From: Chishuiella changwenlii
Lineage (GTDB): Bacteria; Bacteroidota; Bacteroidia; Flavobacteriales; Weeksellaceae
Assembly: GCF_900142565.1 (NCBI RefSeq)
Contig: NZ_FRBH01000001.1
Coordinates: 186,001-250,000, forward strand
DNA: 64,000 nt
Direction of reading: 5' to 3'
This document shows positions 44,784 through 54,443 of this stretch, one piece after another. The notes beneath the pieces were generated by a model. That model worked only from the letters and a program-made list of their open reading frames with translations. It did not search any database and was not told the origin of the DNA. Within the stretch, counting starts at the first letter, position 1, and every line of letters begins with the position of its first letter. The position numbers and the translations under genes are program-made.

Positions 44784-45635
44784 ATGAAAGATTCTCCTGA
44801 AATTCCGATATTGGGTATACAAGATATTCTACCTCTATCATTTAAGAATGTAGAAATTATTCGGCACGAAGTAAAAGGAGAAAGCTCTTTCTCACAACCT
44901 CATAAACATAATTTTTACCTTTTATTTCTTGTAAAAAAAGGAAGTGGTACCCATCATATAGATTTTGAATCGTTTGATGTTCAACCGCAACAAATTCATT
45001 TTGTTTTACCAGAGCAAGTTCATAATTGGCAACTTGCAGAAGACACGAAAGGTTTCCAATTAATGTTTTCGGAAGAAGTTATTCAGATTGTTCAAAACAC
45101 TTTTCATTTAACAACTTTATTTTCGTTAAACAATTCTATTATCGAATTAGACGATTTAGAATTCGATAAAATAGAACGCGAATTTGAGCTTCTTTTTGAA
45201 GAATTTTCATCTCAAACAATGGATTATTCGATTATAGAAATTAGGACGATATTAATCCTAAAACAGTTCTTAAATTTATATAACAAACAGTATCCGAAAA
45301 TTATAACTGTAAGATCTAATTCTATTCTTATTAAGTTTGAAAACCTTATAAATGAGCATTTTTCTACTCAAAAAAATGTTTCTTTTTATGCTAGGAAATT
45401 AAATATTACATCTAACTATCTAAATATGCTAACCAAAGAGGCCTATAATTTAAAGGCAAACGAAGTCATAAAAAGTAGAATTATTTTAGAAGCAAAACGT
45501 TTAATGGTTACAACTTCATTATCCATGAAACAAATTGGTCAAGAATTAGGTTTTCATGATTCTGGTAATTTTTCTAATTTCTTTAAATACAGAACCGGCA
45601 TAAATCCGAAAGATTTTTACAATAGCTTTAAATAA
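44784..45635 (+). CDS. AraC-family transcriptional regulator
   Basis: 283 residues. An N-terminal cupin-like sensing domain (FSQPHKHNFYLLFLVKKGSGTHHIDF, VLPEQVHNW) is followed by a C-terminal double helix-turn-helix of about 100 residues (FYARKLNITSNYLNMLTKEA ... MKQIGQELGFHDSGNFSNFFK...GINPKDFY). It should activate neighbouring genes in response to a small molecule. It lies directly after tnaA and before the exported amidohydrolase, either of which could be a target. Confidence 0.93.
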   Translation: MKDSPEIPILGIQDILPLSFKNVEIIRHEVKGESSFSQPHKHNFYLLFLVKKGSGTHHIDFESFDVQPQQIHFVLPEQVHNWQLAEDTKGFQLMFSEEVIQIVQNTFHLTTLFSLNNSIIELDDLEFDKIEREFELLFEEFSSQTMDYSIIEIRTILILKQFLNLYNKQYPKIITVRSNSILIKFENLINEHFSTQKNVSFYARKLNITSNYLNMLTKEAYNLKANEVIKSRIILEAKRLMVTTSLSMKQIGQELGFHDSGNFSNFFKYRTGINPKDFYNSFK

Positions 45636-45654
45636 AGTTCTAATTATAATTTTA

Positions 45655-45740
45655 TGGGCAACTTAACGCGCTTTACACTGTATCTTTTTACTTCGCGGGA
45701 ATGCTTCGCAAAAAGGATGTCGTTGCAATCGCTGTTGCAT
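45655..45740 (-). repeat. Degenerate intergenic repeat element, copy B (reverse orientation)
   Basis: On the minus strand it reads gcgattgcaacgacatcc ttttt ... aaaaagatacagtg ... gcccat, matching copy C block by block. The variable centre contains its own gcgaagcattcccgcgaag hairpin. Confidence 0.75.
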
Positions 45741-45896
45741 AAGAAATCGGAGATTTCTCATCATCTTTCATTACAAATTTTACAATTTGTAACTGCCTTA
45801 TATTTTCGAAAAGTTAAACGTAAATCCTTTAATATTATAAGTTGAAAATAAAGTTATTTAACTTTTTTAAGAGACATAATTTTAATTAATTCAGAG

Positions 45897-45966
45897 TGTC
45901 ATTCTAAGCTTATCGAAGAATAATAAAGAATTTTATAAAATGTTTCGACAAACTAAACATAACAGA
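45897..45966. repeat. Degenerate palindromic element (tcattct...agc type)
   Basis: gtgtcattctaagcttatcg at the left and tttcgacaaactaaacataa at the right form an imperfect inverted repeat about 70 bp long. I recognise the general form as a common intergenic repeat in Bacteroidetes; this copy has several mismatches. Confidence 0.6.
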
Positions 45967-46037
45967 TCGTTATAAAAACAGGATTATAATTGAAAAATTA
46001 TAGAATAATTAGTTTAAAAAATTACAACTGTAAAATT

Positions 46038-46125
46038 GCGTTAGGGGTTGAAGCGGCATCCTTTTGTAGAGCGTTCTAGCGAACAAAAGATACAGCGAAA
46101 AACCCGACCTGAAAGGAACGCCCAA
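46038..46125 (+). repeat. Degenerate intergenic repeat element, copy C
   Basis: gcgttaggggttgaagcggc, atccttttg, a short hairpin gcgttctagc, caaaagatacagcg, aaaaacccgacc and cgccca in order. Shared blocks with copies A and B; about 100 bp before the amidohydrolase ATG. Confidence 0.75.
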
Positions 46126-46231
46126 AACGTTTCTGAGCAAAAATTTATAATTTTCACAAGTTTTAGACTTATTTTAATAACAAATCTCTCCCGTTTCGTC
46201 TCTAATTTTGTAATAGTTAAACAATTAGAAA

Positions 46232-47566
46232 ATGGAAACAAAGAATTCTCAACATATAGATAGAAAAACATTTATAAAAATGTCGTCGCTTTTTGGCGTT
46301 GGTTTACTTACTGCATCAACACAGCAATTATTTGCAATGGAAAAAATAGAGAATATGGAAACTTTAAAAAATATAACTCAAATAAAAAATGTTCGATTAG
46401 AAATTGGTTTTGAACGCGATGATTTTGAGATTACAGGAACAAAAACTGCTTTATTTAATCTTGATATTAAAAATGGTAAGATTGTTAAAATACATCAAGA
46501 AAATCCTTTAAAAGATGCTTTTGATGCAAAAGGATTTCTATTACTTCCTGCCATGAAAGATATGCATATCCATTTGGATAAAACATTTTATGGTGGTCCT
46601 TGGAAAGCAAGATCTAAACGTCAGCATTCTGTAGCTGATATGATAAAATTGGAGCAAGAATTAATGCCAGAATTATTAAAAGTATCTGTTGAACGTGCTG
46701 GTAAAATTATTGAACTTTTACAATCTCATGGGACAAATTTTGCTCGTTCACATTGTAATATCGAAACAACATCTAAATTAGATTCTTTAAAGAATTTACA
46801 AAAAGCTATTGAACAGAAAAAAGATAATTTTAATGTTGAAATTGTTGCTTTTCCTCAGCATGGTTTATATTATACAGAATCATTAGCAATAATGAAAGAA
46901 GCGGCTAAGATGAATATTGATTTTATTGGAGGATTAGATCCTACTTCTATAGATGGTAATATGGAACGTACTATGGATGATACCATACAAATGGCATTAG
47001 ACAACAAAAAAGGTATTGACATCCATTTACATGAAACGGGTGAATCTGGTTTAAAAACGTTTGAATATTTAATAGATAAAGTAAACGAAAATCCTGTCTT
47101 AAAAGGAAAAACATTTATGAGTCATGCTTTTGTTTTAGCCAAATTAGATGCTAAAAAACAAGAGGAAATTGCAGAAAAATTGGCTGATGCTAAAATAGGA
47201 ATTATCTCTACTATTCCATTTGGAAGAACAATTATGCCTATTCCTACATTAATTAAAAAAGGTGTTTATGTTGCTACGGGAACAGATAGTGTAATAGACC
47301 ATTGGCAACCTTTTGGTTTAGGAAATATGTTACAACGTGCAAATGTAATGGCAGAATTATATGGTATGTCGGATGAGTTTGGTTTATCTAGATGTTTAAA
47401 AATTGCGACAAACCAAATAACACCATTAGATGATAATGGAAATGTCGCTTGGCCAAAAGTTGGAGACGAAGCAAGTTTTAATTTAATTGCTGCGAGTTGC
47501 TCTGCAGAAGCAGTTGCAAGAATATCTCCATTGGTTGCTCATTTTGATAAAGGCGTTTTAATTTAA
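46232..47566 (+). CDS. Exported cytosine-deaminase-like amidohydrolase
   Basis: 444 residues. Metal-dependent hydrolase of the CodA-like amidohydrolase group: KDMHIHLDKTF (HxH metal ligands, about residue 112), FARSHCNIE, GIDIHLHETGE (His), FMSHAFVL (His) and ATGTDSVIDHW (Asp). Members deaminate or hydrolyse cyclic C-N substrates. Unusually the first 35 residues (IDRKTFIKMSSLFGVGLLTA ... FAM) form a Tat-like or Sec leader, though with a single Arg-Lys rather than twin Arg, so the enzyme may be periplasmic. The substrate is unknown. Confidence 0.85.
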   Translation: METKNSQHIDRKTFIKMSSLFGVGLLTASTQQLFAMEKIENMETLKNITQIKNVRLEIGFERDDFEITGTKTALFNLDIKNGKIVKIHQENPLKDAFDAKGFLLLPAMKDMHIHLDKTFYGGPWKARSKRQHSVADMIKLEQELMPELLKVSVERAGKIIELLQSHGTNFARSHCNIETTSKLDSLKNLQKAIEQKKDNFNVEIVAFPQHGLYYTESLAIMKEAAKMNIDFIGGLDPTSIDGNMERTMDDTIQMALDNKKGIDIHLHETGESGLKTFEYLIDKVNENPVLKGKTFMSHAFVLAKLDAKKQEEIAEKLADAKIGIISTIPFGRTIMPIPTLIKKGVYVATGTDSVIDHWQPFGLGNMLQRANVMAELYGMSDEFGLSRCLKIATNQITPLDDNGNVAWPKVGDEASFNLIAASCSAEAVARISPLVAHFDKGVLI

Positions 47567-47577
47567 TTATACAGCAT

Positions 47578-47609
47578 AAAAAAACCTCGAGAAATCTCGA
47601 GGTTTTTTT
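47578..47609. terminator. Terminator between convergent amidohydrolase and M28 peptidase genes
   Basis: A 14-bp stem aaaaaaacctcgag/ctcgaggttttttt with loop aaat; works in both directions. Confidence 0.9.
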
Positions 47610-47627
47610 ATTTTTTAAACTATCGTA

Positions 47628-49055
47628 TTACCATCTCCAATCACCAGATATACGAAGTGGCGTTTCTAAATTACCTTTTATTAAAGCATTTTTTGTTTCA
47701 TCTTCCGTCCAAGGTTTAGATGGAATTTCTTTTAAATTACTTAGATTATAAAGTAAATATGTTTCTGTTATTACATTATTTTTTAATCCTTCTTCTTCTA
47801 CATAATTAAAAGTATCACAATTTGCATGATAACAATTTAAAGCTCCTTCTTTAAATTGGCTATGTGTTAATCCTATAATCGGTACACCTTGCAACATAAA
47901 TGGTTGATGATCTGAATGTAAATCTACACTTGCAAAAGAAGTCGTTTTAAAGTCTGGAATTATTTGTTGAATATCTTTTGACAAAGTATTTAAAAAAGAT
48001 AAACTTGAATCCATTGTAGAATAATAGGATTTAGGATTAGTCGTCATATCCATATTAGACATTGCTTTAATTTGGTTGATAGAACCATCTTTCATTGCTT
48101 GTTTAACATAGTGCTTAGATCCTAAAAGACCTATCTCCTCTCCCATAAAAAGTACAAACTCTATTGTTCTTTTATTCTCTAAATTTAATTTTTTATATGT
48201 TCTCGCAACATCTATCACAGAGAAGCTTCCTACTCCGTTATCTATTGCTCCTGTTGCTAAATCCCAACTATCTAAATGTCCTCCTAAAACAACCTTTTCG
48301 TTCGGAAATTCAGATCCTATTTTCTTTGCAATAATGTTGCGTCCTTTCATTAAACCAACATCATTTTTCATTTCTATTTTAGCAACTTCTTTTCCTTTCG
48401 TTAAAGCTTGTTTAATTTTTAAACCATCTTCTAAACTAATATTAATTGCAGGTATTTTTATAATATCTCCAGTTACAGATGCTGTTCCTGTTAATAAAAT
48501 TTCTCCTGCAGGTTTATTAAAGAGAATAATTCCTTTTGCACCATATTTTTCTGCTAAAGCTGTTTTCTCTGAACGGTGAAGATTTTCTATTGTCTTTGGT
48601 GTTCCCTCCAACAAGCCAATTGTTGCAAAAACTATTTTGCCTTTTACTTTATCTGTAACTTTCTTATAATCCTCTTCTAAACCATTTCCTAAATCTATTA
48701 ATTCTCCCGACAGTTTTACATCTGCTGGTGAATGTGCTAATGCAACAGCTTTTACAGGTTGATTATTTACGACTAATGATAACGATTTACGATTCCATCC
48801 GTTAAATGTAAATTCCTGAAAAGAAACATTGTATCCATAAGAACGCAATAGTTTAGCAGCTAACTCTTCTGCTTGCTCTCCATTTTTTGTTCCTGTTGCT
48901 CGATGACCAATTGTTTCTGTCGCACTTTTTAATTGTTGATAAGCTTCTGCATTCTTCTGTACCTCGTCATTAATCAACTTTAATGTATTATTTGATTGTC
49001 CAAATACTAATGATGCAGAGAAAATAGTAAAGGATAATAAAATTTTAGAATTCAT
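47628..49055 (-). CDS. M28 family peptidase with PA domain (carboxypeptidase Q-like)
   Basis: 475 residues. A signal peptide ends SLVFGQ. A PA-type insertion (about residues 110-225, with GKIVFATIG and YGAKGIILFNKPAGE) precedes the catalytic part: VVLGGHLDSWDLATGAIDNGVG (His/Asp ligands), FMGEEIGLLGS (Glu pair), MDMTTN (Asp), and a late His. There is no T9SS domain, so it is probably periplasmic. It resembles plasma glutamate carboxypeptidases, which cleave small peptides. It is distinct from the two T9SS M28 enzymes in this window. Confidence 0.92.
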   Translation of the reverse strand: MNSKILLSFTIFSASLVFGQSNNTLKLINDEVQKNAEAYQQLKSATETIGHRATGTKNGEQAEELAAKLLRSYGYNVSFQEFTFNGWNRKSLSLVVNNQPVKAVALAHSPADVKLSGELIDLGNGLEEDYKKVTDKVKGKIVFATIGLLEGTPKTIENLHRSEKTALAEKYGAKGIILFNKPAGEILLTGTASVTGDIIKIPAINISLEDGLKIKQALTKGKEVAKIEMKNDVGLMKGRNIIAKKIGSEFPNEKVVLGGHLDSWDLATGAIDNGVGSFSVIDVARTYKKLNLENKRTIEFVLFMGEEIGLLGSKHYVKQAMKDGSINQIKAMSNMDMTTNPKSYYSTMDSSLSFLNTLSKDIQQIIPDFKTTSFASVDLHSDHQPFMLQGVPIIGLTHSQFKEGALNCYHANCDTFNYVEEEGLKNNVITETYLLYNLSNLKEIPSKPWTEDETKNALIKGNLETPLRISGDWRW

Positions 49056-49130
49056 ATTAATAAGTATTTAAATTAAACTTAGTGAGGATTTTTTGAATTC
49101 AGCCTAAAATCATGCACAAAATTTTATAAA

Positions 49131-49164
49131 AAAAATAGTCCGCAATATTTTGCGGACTATTTTT
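49131..49164 (-). terminator. Terminator downstream of ppa
   Basis: A 14-bp stem aaaaatagtccgca/tgcggactattttt with a 6-base loop. It ends the minus-strand ppa transcript before the M28/PA gene. Confidence 0.88.
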
Positions 49165-49187
49165 ATATAGAAATGATAATTTATTTC

Positions 49188-49670
49188 TTAGTGAGTTGGT
49201 ACAAAACGATCTCTAGATTCTTGTAATAATTTCTCAGCTTGTGCTTTGTCACCATATCCTTCTACAACACAAGTTTTGTTTTCTAAATCTTTGTATGTTT
49301 TAAAGAAATGTTCAACAGCTTTTAATGTATGAGGATTCATATCGTTGATATCGTTTAATTGGTTCCAAGTTGGATCAGCAACTGGTACACAAAGTAATTT
49401 CTCATCACGACCTTTGTCATCAGACATATTTAAAACACCAATTGTTTTAACTTCGATAACACATCCTGGTACAGTTGGTTCTGTTAAGAAAACCAAAACG
49501 TCGATTGGATCTCCATCTAACGCTAATGTATTTTCTACAAATCCGTAGTCTGCTGGGTAAAACATTGGCGAAAATAAAACGCGATCGAAACGAATTCTTC
49601 CTGTTTCGTGATCCATTTCGTATTTGTTACGAGATCCTCTAGGGATTTCTATAATTGCATCAAAAGTCAT
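49188..49670 (-). CDS. ppa: Inorganic pyrophosphatase
   Basis: A 160-residue soluble family I pyrophosphatase, which pulls biosynthetic reactions forward by hydrolysing PPi. Conserved EIPRGSRNKYEMD, YPADYGFVENTLALDGDPIDVLV (metal Asp residues) and the KVNDxxD-like NDINDMNPH region are present. It lacks the 15-20 N-terminal residues of E. coli Ppa, as do its Flavobacteria homologs. It lies 28 bp after the DUF5686 gene. Confidence 0.96.
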   Translation of the reverse strand: MTFDAIIEIPRGSRNKYEMDHETGRIRFDRVLFSPMFYPADYGFVENTLALDGDPIDVLVFLTEPTVPGCVIEVKTIGVLNMSDDKGRDEKLLCVPVADPTWNQLNDINDMNPHTLKAVEHFFKTYKDLENKTCVVEGYGDKAQAEKLLQESRDRFVPTH

Positions 49671-49698
49671 TTTAACTTATATTTAATTTATTTTATTT

Positions 49699-52236
49699 TT
49701 ACAAATTCCATCCTAATCCGATTGTCACGCCAAATTTACGAACATTTGGTAAATAATTATAATTTCCTCTCCAATTAAAATCAATTCGGATTGGTCTAAT
49801 GTTTCCAAAACCAATATTTTCCACACCAAATCCATATTCATAATAGATTTGTTGATTTGGAGCAAAATATTCTACTGTAGATCTATTTATAGCTTTACTT
49901 TTTTCAGAAATATTTCCATATGCTCCTCTTAAGAAAGTTACTTCTCTTAATTTTAATTTTTTGATGAATGGGATTTTATTAAAAAACCAACCTCTGAAGT
50001 GATGTTCCCAATTTAATGTAACATATTCGTCTGTCACAAAATCATAATAACCTAATTGAGAAAAAGTTCCATAAACTTGTCCATAACTCTCATTACCTGG
50101 AATAGCACTCATAAGCGATAATGGAACTCCTTGAAAAGTTTTTCCTGCTTCTACAGTAACTAAAGATCGACCAAATGAACCTACTAATATTGGTTGACTA
50201 TATAAGAATTGTAATTTATCGTATTCAAAATCTGAATTAATTACACCTTTTAAACCTTTTGTATAACGCAACATGATAGTTGGTGCAAGATTCCCCATTT
50301 CACGTCTATCAATACCATGCTGAGAAAACTTAGCTCCAGGACGAGCAATGATAGATGCACTTAAACTAGAGTTTGTTAATGTTTCTTTTATCCTACCATC
50401 TTTTTCATAAGCAATAGAAAAATATTGCGAATCTGCTGGTTGTATAAATTGATAATTTCCATCTAAACGAAATGTAACATTTTTCCATGGGTCTATAGAT
50501 GTGTAAACATTCGTTAAATTATTATTACTTAAAAGCTTATTATCTCCTTGATTAATAATTGATGAGGAAGCAAAACTTCTTGTCATTATTCCATCAGAAG
50601 ATGTTAAAGTAGCAGCTAATTGCTCAACATCTCTTTTAGTTCCTATTCCAACTTGAAAACGATTGACTTGGTTAAACATGTAACGAAAATCTGCTCCATA
50701 TTTAAACTTATCATCTTTAAAACCATATGCTACAAATCCTTGTGCTCGCCACATATCATTCTGAGAGAAATATGTTCTTGCTCCAGCTCTTAATCGTACT
50801 CCTTCTATTTGATTATATCCAAAAGAAGGGTATAAATTACCAATATCTATAACACCTACATTATAATATCCAGACCCAAGTATCTCTACAACTTTAACAA
50901 TGTTATTAAATTTAGGAACTTTATTTAACTGTTCTAATGTTTCATAAATTCCTTCTTGATTTTTTGTTAGTGCTTCTGGTCTGTTTTCTTTCCAAAATTC
51001 ATCAGACTTTTCATTAAGTGAAAAATTCGTAGGATCTAGTCTTTCGGTATAATATTTTTCTGGATGCTTGGTTTCAAAATCGTAATTATAATAATTAACT
51101 GTTTTATGAGCAAAAATTCCTTTTCCATCTTCTTTTTTACTCAATATTGTCATATCCAACATTGCATATTCTTTTTTCGGATAAAATATGCTATCGTTAG
51201 GTATATCGAACTGTAAATTCATAAAGACATTACGAACGAAATTGACATTAATATCTTTTGTTGTTTCCATAACAACTTCTTTTACTGCATAATTATCTTT
51301 AGCAATAAACAGCTCACCTTTAAACGTAAGTTCACCTGCTCTACGAGGATAATATTTTATTCGATAAACCTCTACACCATCAACATCTATTGTATCTTTT
51401 AATTCATAATCATAAACCGCAAAACCATCGCTTGCTATAGGACTTACAAATTTTATATTTAAGATATTTACTCTATTATCATAAATGTCAACATCTTTAA
51501 AAAGATTTTTTACCATAGATGCTACCATCTCATTTTTTTCGAATCCAGATGTTTTATTAGCAACTAACTCTCTTCTTTCTTTTGTTATAGGATCATTAGT
51601 TCCCGAAACTTTATAAATAGCTTCGTTTAAGAAAGCAGGTAAAAATGTTTTTCCGTTAATTGAAGATGTATCAACTTTTTCGAAAACGAATTCCATTCCA
51701 CGAAAAATTTTCTTTTTCATGAAAGTTGAATCAATATTACTAATATCAAACTGTAATTTTTCGTATTCGTCGTACTGATAATTTGAAGTAAGTTTTACTC
51801 CATTCTTTTTTTTATGTTTCCAAACTTCACGTAAAATAGCGTAAGCAGGATTTTCTTTCTTTTTAAGACGCTTCTTTTTTGCTGATGAAACTACTGCTGT
51901 TTTTAAATCAACAACATTTCCTTCCTCTATATCATCATCATTATTATCAATAAATAATTGTGCTGTGAAATTATAGTCTATTTTTTTCTCAAGAACAAAA
52001 TTTGCTATTTCGTAACCAGATTTGGATACGACTAATTGTGTAGAATTTTGTGAAGACTCTATATAAAATGTACCATCTGAATTTGATGTGGCACTAATTT
52101 TTAATTCTGGTAATTTTATATCTGCATACGGAATAGGTTTTAACGTTTCAGAATCGATTACTCTCCCTTGAATTTTTACTTGAGCATTAATTATTGCGCA
52201 TAAAGTAAAAAATAAAGCTGCTATATAACTTTTCAT
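49699..52236 (-). CDS. DUF5686 outer-membrane protein with carboxypeptidase-like regulatory domain
   Basis: 845 residues from ATG 52236 (MKSYIAALFFTLCAIINAQ), chosen for the signal peptide over an upstream in-frame ATG. Residues 20-100 form a CarboxypepD_reg-like beta-sandwich (IQGRVIDSETLKPIPYADI, then KSGYE), as in SusC-like proteins. The rest matches the DUF5686 family and ends in beta strands with an outer-membrane type terminus (GVTIGLGWNL), so it is probably a barrel. The function is unknown. ppa follows after 28 bp and pdhB precedes it by 83 bp; the three may share transcription. Confidence 0.88.
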   Translation of the reverse strand: MKSYIAALFFTLCAIINAQVKIQGRVIDSETLKPIPYADIKLPELKISATSNSDGTFYIESSQNSTQLVVSKSGYEIANFVLEKKIDYNFTAQLFIDNNDDDIEEGNVVDLKTAVVSSAKKKRLKKKENPAYAILREVWKHKKKNGVKLTSNYQYDEYEKLQFDISNIDSTFMKKKIFRGMEFVFEKVDTSSINGKTFLPAFLNEAIYKVSGTNDPITKERRELVANKTSGFEKNEMVASMVKNLFKDVDIYDNRVNILNIKFVSPIASDGFAVYDYELKDTIDVDGVEVYRIKYYPRRAGELTFKGELFIAKDNYAVKEVVMETTKDINVNFVRNVFMNLQFDIPNDSIFYPKKEYAMLDMTILSKKEDGKGIFAHKTVNYYNYDFETKHPEKYYTERLDPTNFSLNEKSDEFWKENRPEALTKNQEGIYETLEQLNKVPKFNNIVKVVEILGSGYYNVGVIDIGNLYPSFGYNQIEGVRLRAGARTYFSQNDMWRAQGFVAYGFKDDKFKYGADFRYMFNQVNRFQVGIGTKRDVEQLAATLTSSDGIMTRSFASSSIINQGDNKLLSNNNLTNVYTSIDPWKNVTFRLDGNYQFIQPADSQYFSIAYEKDGRIKETLTNSSLSASIIARPGAKFSQHGIDRREMGNLAPTIMLRYTKGLKGVINSDFEYDKLQFLYSQPILVGSFGRSLVTVEAGKTFQGVPLSLMSAIPGNESYGQVYGTFSQLGYYDFVTDEYVTLNWEHHFRGWFFNKIPFIKKLKLREVTFLRGAYGNISEKSKAINRSTVEYFAPNQQIYYEYGFGVENIGFGNIRPIRIDFNWRGNYNYLPNVRKFGVTIGLGWNL

Positions 52237-52319
52237 TAATAAGACGTAGTTAAAAAAAATAAAGCCTAGCAAATTATATGCTAGACTTTACAAATATAGA
52301 TGTTTATCTTATATTAATG

Positions 52320-53297
52320 TTATTTATACATAACTGATTTTACAGCTTCTACAACATCTTTTGCATTTGGTATCCAAGCTTCATATAAGTTTGGTGCATA
52401 AGGTGCAGATGTATCTTTTGTTGTAATACGCTTAATTGGTGCATCAAGATAATCGAATGCTTTTTGTTGAACCATATAAGTAATTTCTGAAGCAACTGAA
52501 GCAAATGGCCAAGCCTCTTCTAAAACTACTAAACGATTTGTTTTCTTTACAGATTTAAAAATTGCATCGTAATCTAATGGACGAACAGTACGTAAATCGA
52601 TAACCTCTACACTAATTCCTTCTTTAGCTAATTCATCAGCAGCAATGTATGCTTGCTTAATAATTTTACCAAAAGAAACCAATGTTACATCAGTACCTTC
52701 ACGTTTTATTTCAGCTTTACCAATCTCTATTGTATATTCTTCATCTGGCATTTCCATTTTATCTCCATACATCTGTTCAGATTCCATGAAAATAACTGGA
52801 TCATTATCTCTAATTGCAGATTTAAGTAATCCTTTTGCATCATATGGGTTAGATGGAACGATTACTTTAAGTCCTGGTACATTTGCATACCAGTTTTCAA
52901 AAGCTTGTGAATGTGTTGCTCCTAACTGACCAGCAGATGCTGTTGGCCCTCTAAAAACGATTGGACAATTAAACTGTCCTCCAGACATTTGATAAATTTT
53001 TGCAGCATTATTGATAATTTGATCAATAGATACTAACGAGAAGTTGAATGTCATATATTCTACAATAGGACGACATCCAGTCATTGCAGAACCAACTGCA
53101 ATTCCAGAGAAACCTGCTTCTGCAATTGGAGAATCGATGACACGTTTTGCACCAAATTCGTCTAACATTCCTTTAGAAGCTTTGTAAGCTCCGTTATATT
53201 CTGCTACTTCTTCTCCAATCAAGAAAATAGATTCATCGCGACGCATTTCTTCACTCATTGCTTCAGCGATCACCTCTCTAAATGTTTTTATAGCCAT
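52320..53297 (-). CDS. pdhB: Pyruvate dehydrogenase E1 component, beta subunit
   Basis: 325 residues. It is the transketolase-like beta half of a heterotetrameric E1 (FREVIAEAMSEEMRRDESIF, EEVAEYNGAYKASKG, GFSGIAVGSAMTGCRPIVEYM, GQLGATHSQ, and the C-terminal domain with RLVVLEEAWPFASVASEI). It works with an alpha subunit and E2/E3 to make acetyl-CoA. No alpha subunit gene is nearby, so it must lie elsewhere. A branched-chain E1 beta is the alternative, less likely from the motifs. Confidence 0.93.
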   Translation of the reverse strand: MAIKTFREVIAEAMSEEMRRDESIFLIGEEVAEYNGAYKASKGMLDEFGAKRVIDSPIAEAGFSGIAVGSAMTGCRPIVEYMTFNFSLVSIDQIINNAAKIYQMSGGQFNCPIVFRGPTASAGQLGATHSQAFENWYANVPGLKVIVPSNPYDAKGLLKSAIRDNDPVIFMESEQMYGDKMEMPDEEYTIEIGKAEIKREGTDVTLVSFGKIIKQAYIAADELAKEGISVEVIDLRTVRPLDYDAIFKSVKKTNRLVVLEEAWPFASVASEITYMVQQKAFDYLDAPIKRITTKDTSAPYAPNLYEAWIPNAKDVVEAVKSVMYK

Positions 53298-53393
53298 TTT
53301 ATGCGATTTCTTTACGTAATTATATTTTTTCCTAAAGCAAATGTAATAAAAAACTTATGAATTATAAATACTCTCGTGTACGAATAAAAAAAA

Positions 53394-53421
53394 TCCCAAA
53401 ATAGACAGAGCTATTTTGGGA
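53394..53421 (-). terminator. Terminator of the EamA transporter gene
   Basis: Stem tcccaaaatag/ctattttggga with loop acagag, followed on the minus strand by seven U residues. Confidence 0.85.
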
Positions 53422-53464
53422 GATTATACTTGAAATATTTATTTATTTTTTAGAACCTCATTTT

Positions 53465-53506
53465 ACTTTATACATTTTACTTTGTACATTTTACTTTGTA
53501 CAAAAA
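53465..53506. repeat. Three tandem copies of a 14-bp unit
   Basis: actttatacatttt, actttgtacatttt and actttgtacaaaaa at 53465, 53479 and 53493. Same consensus as the arrays at 277 and 9740. The array ends five bases before the 3' end of the EamA gene. Confidence 0.85.
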
Positions 53507-53510
53507 ATCA

Positions 53511-54416
53511 TTACAATACTTTTCTTCGATTTGTTGTTAGCTTATAAATTGTTTGAATATTAAACACAAAAATTGCTATAAAAATTAAACTATAACCCAT
53601 TATTTGTACAAAAGAAATTGACTCTTTGTAATAAAAAATTGCCAGTAAAAAATTTGTGATGGGATTAAGGTAAATTAACACTCCAACTGTTGAAGAATCA
53701 ATTCCTTTTAAAGCAAAATTATTTAAGAACATAGGAATAATTGTAAACATTACAACAATCATCATTATACATCTGTAAAAGATAGGTTCTTTTGGTATTT
53801 CACCAGCAAATGTAAAAACCAATGGCAACATTAAAACAGCAACAATTAATAACTGTGTCATTAATAAATTGAAACTATCAAAAATTTTCAAACTCCTTTG
53901 TATAATAATGTAAAGTGCAAAGGAACAAGCTACTATAAGACTATAAAACAAGTCTATAAAATGACCTATAGAAAGAATTCCACAAGCAAGGAGACTAATA
54001 ATTACAGCCAACCATTTTACTTTTGTAAGTTGTTCTTTTAAAATAACAAACGCTAAAACAGTTGTAATAATTGGACAAACCAAATAAGATAATGATGCTG
54101 CTTGTACACTTATATTATTCATTACAATAATAAATGACAACCAATTGGTCATTAATATTAACGACCCTCCAATGATTAGTGTAGCTAATTTATTTCTTTG
54201 TTTTTTTTCTAAAGAAGAAAATAATTGCCAGTCTTGTTTTATTTTTTTCCTTCTAAAACTAACATTAATAATAACCAAGAAGAAAACTGATACGTATAAT
54301 CTAAAAAATAAAATATCCAATGGCGGGTAACTTGCAATAGGTTTTAGTCCGAAACTAAAAAATCCCCACATCAAATATGTAATAATTGCTGCAAAAATAT
54401 AATTAGACTGTTTCAT
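53511..54416 (-). CDS. EamA/DMT-superfamily transporter
   Basis: 301 residues with ten predicted hydrophobic helices in two EamA repeats (FAAIITYLMWGFFSFGLKPI at the start; IDSSTVGVLIYLNPITNFLLAI near the end). The pattern GFFSFGLKPI... resembles RarD. Family members export amino acids, drugs or metabolites; the substrate is unknown. Single gene, divergent from tadA. Confidence 0.9.
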   Translation of the reverse strand: MKQSNYIFAAIITYLMWGFFSFGLKPIASYPPLDILFFRLYVSVFFLVIINVSFRRKKIKQDWQLFSSLEKKQRNKLATLIIGGSLILMTNWLSFIIVMNNISVQAASLSYLVCPIITTVLAFVILKEQLTKVKWLAVIISLLACGILSIGHFIDLFYSLIVACSFALYIIIQRSLKIFDSFNLLMTQLLIVAVLMLPLVFTFAGEIPKEPIFYRCIMMIVVMFTIIPMFLNNFALKGIDSSTVGVLIYLNPITNFLLAIFYYKESISFVQIMGYSLIFIAIFVFNIQTIYKLTTNRRKVL

Positions 54417-54443
54417 TTCCTGAGTATCAATTTTTACAAATGT

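Larger units (their letters stand above)
45636..46231. other. Repeat-rich intergenic region
   Basis: About 600 bp without convincing genes. It holds two copies of the same degenerate element in opposite orientation (45655-45740 and 46038-46125) and a tcattctaagctt-type palindromic element (45897-45966) between them. The short open frames here run across the repeats and are not genes. Confidence 0.7.

Noticed and set aside
45654-45845. 63-aa plus-strand ORF
   Set aside because: It spans the degenerate repeat copy B and has no recognisable start signal or domain.
46041-46271. Overlapping ORFs on both strands before the amidohydrolase
   Set aside because: Both run through repeat copy C and end around the true amidohydrolase start; composition is repeat-driven.
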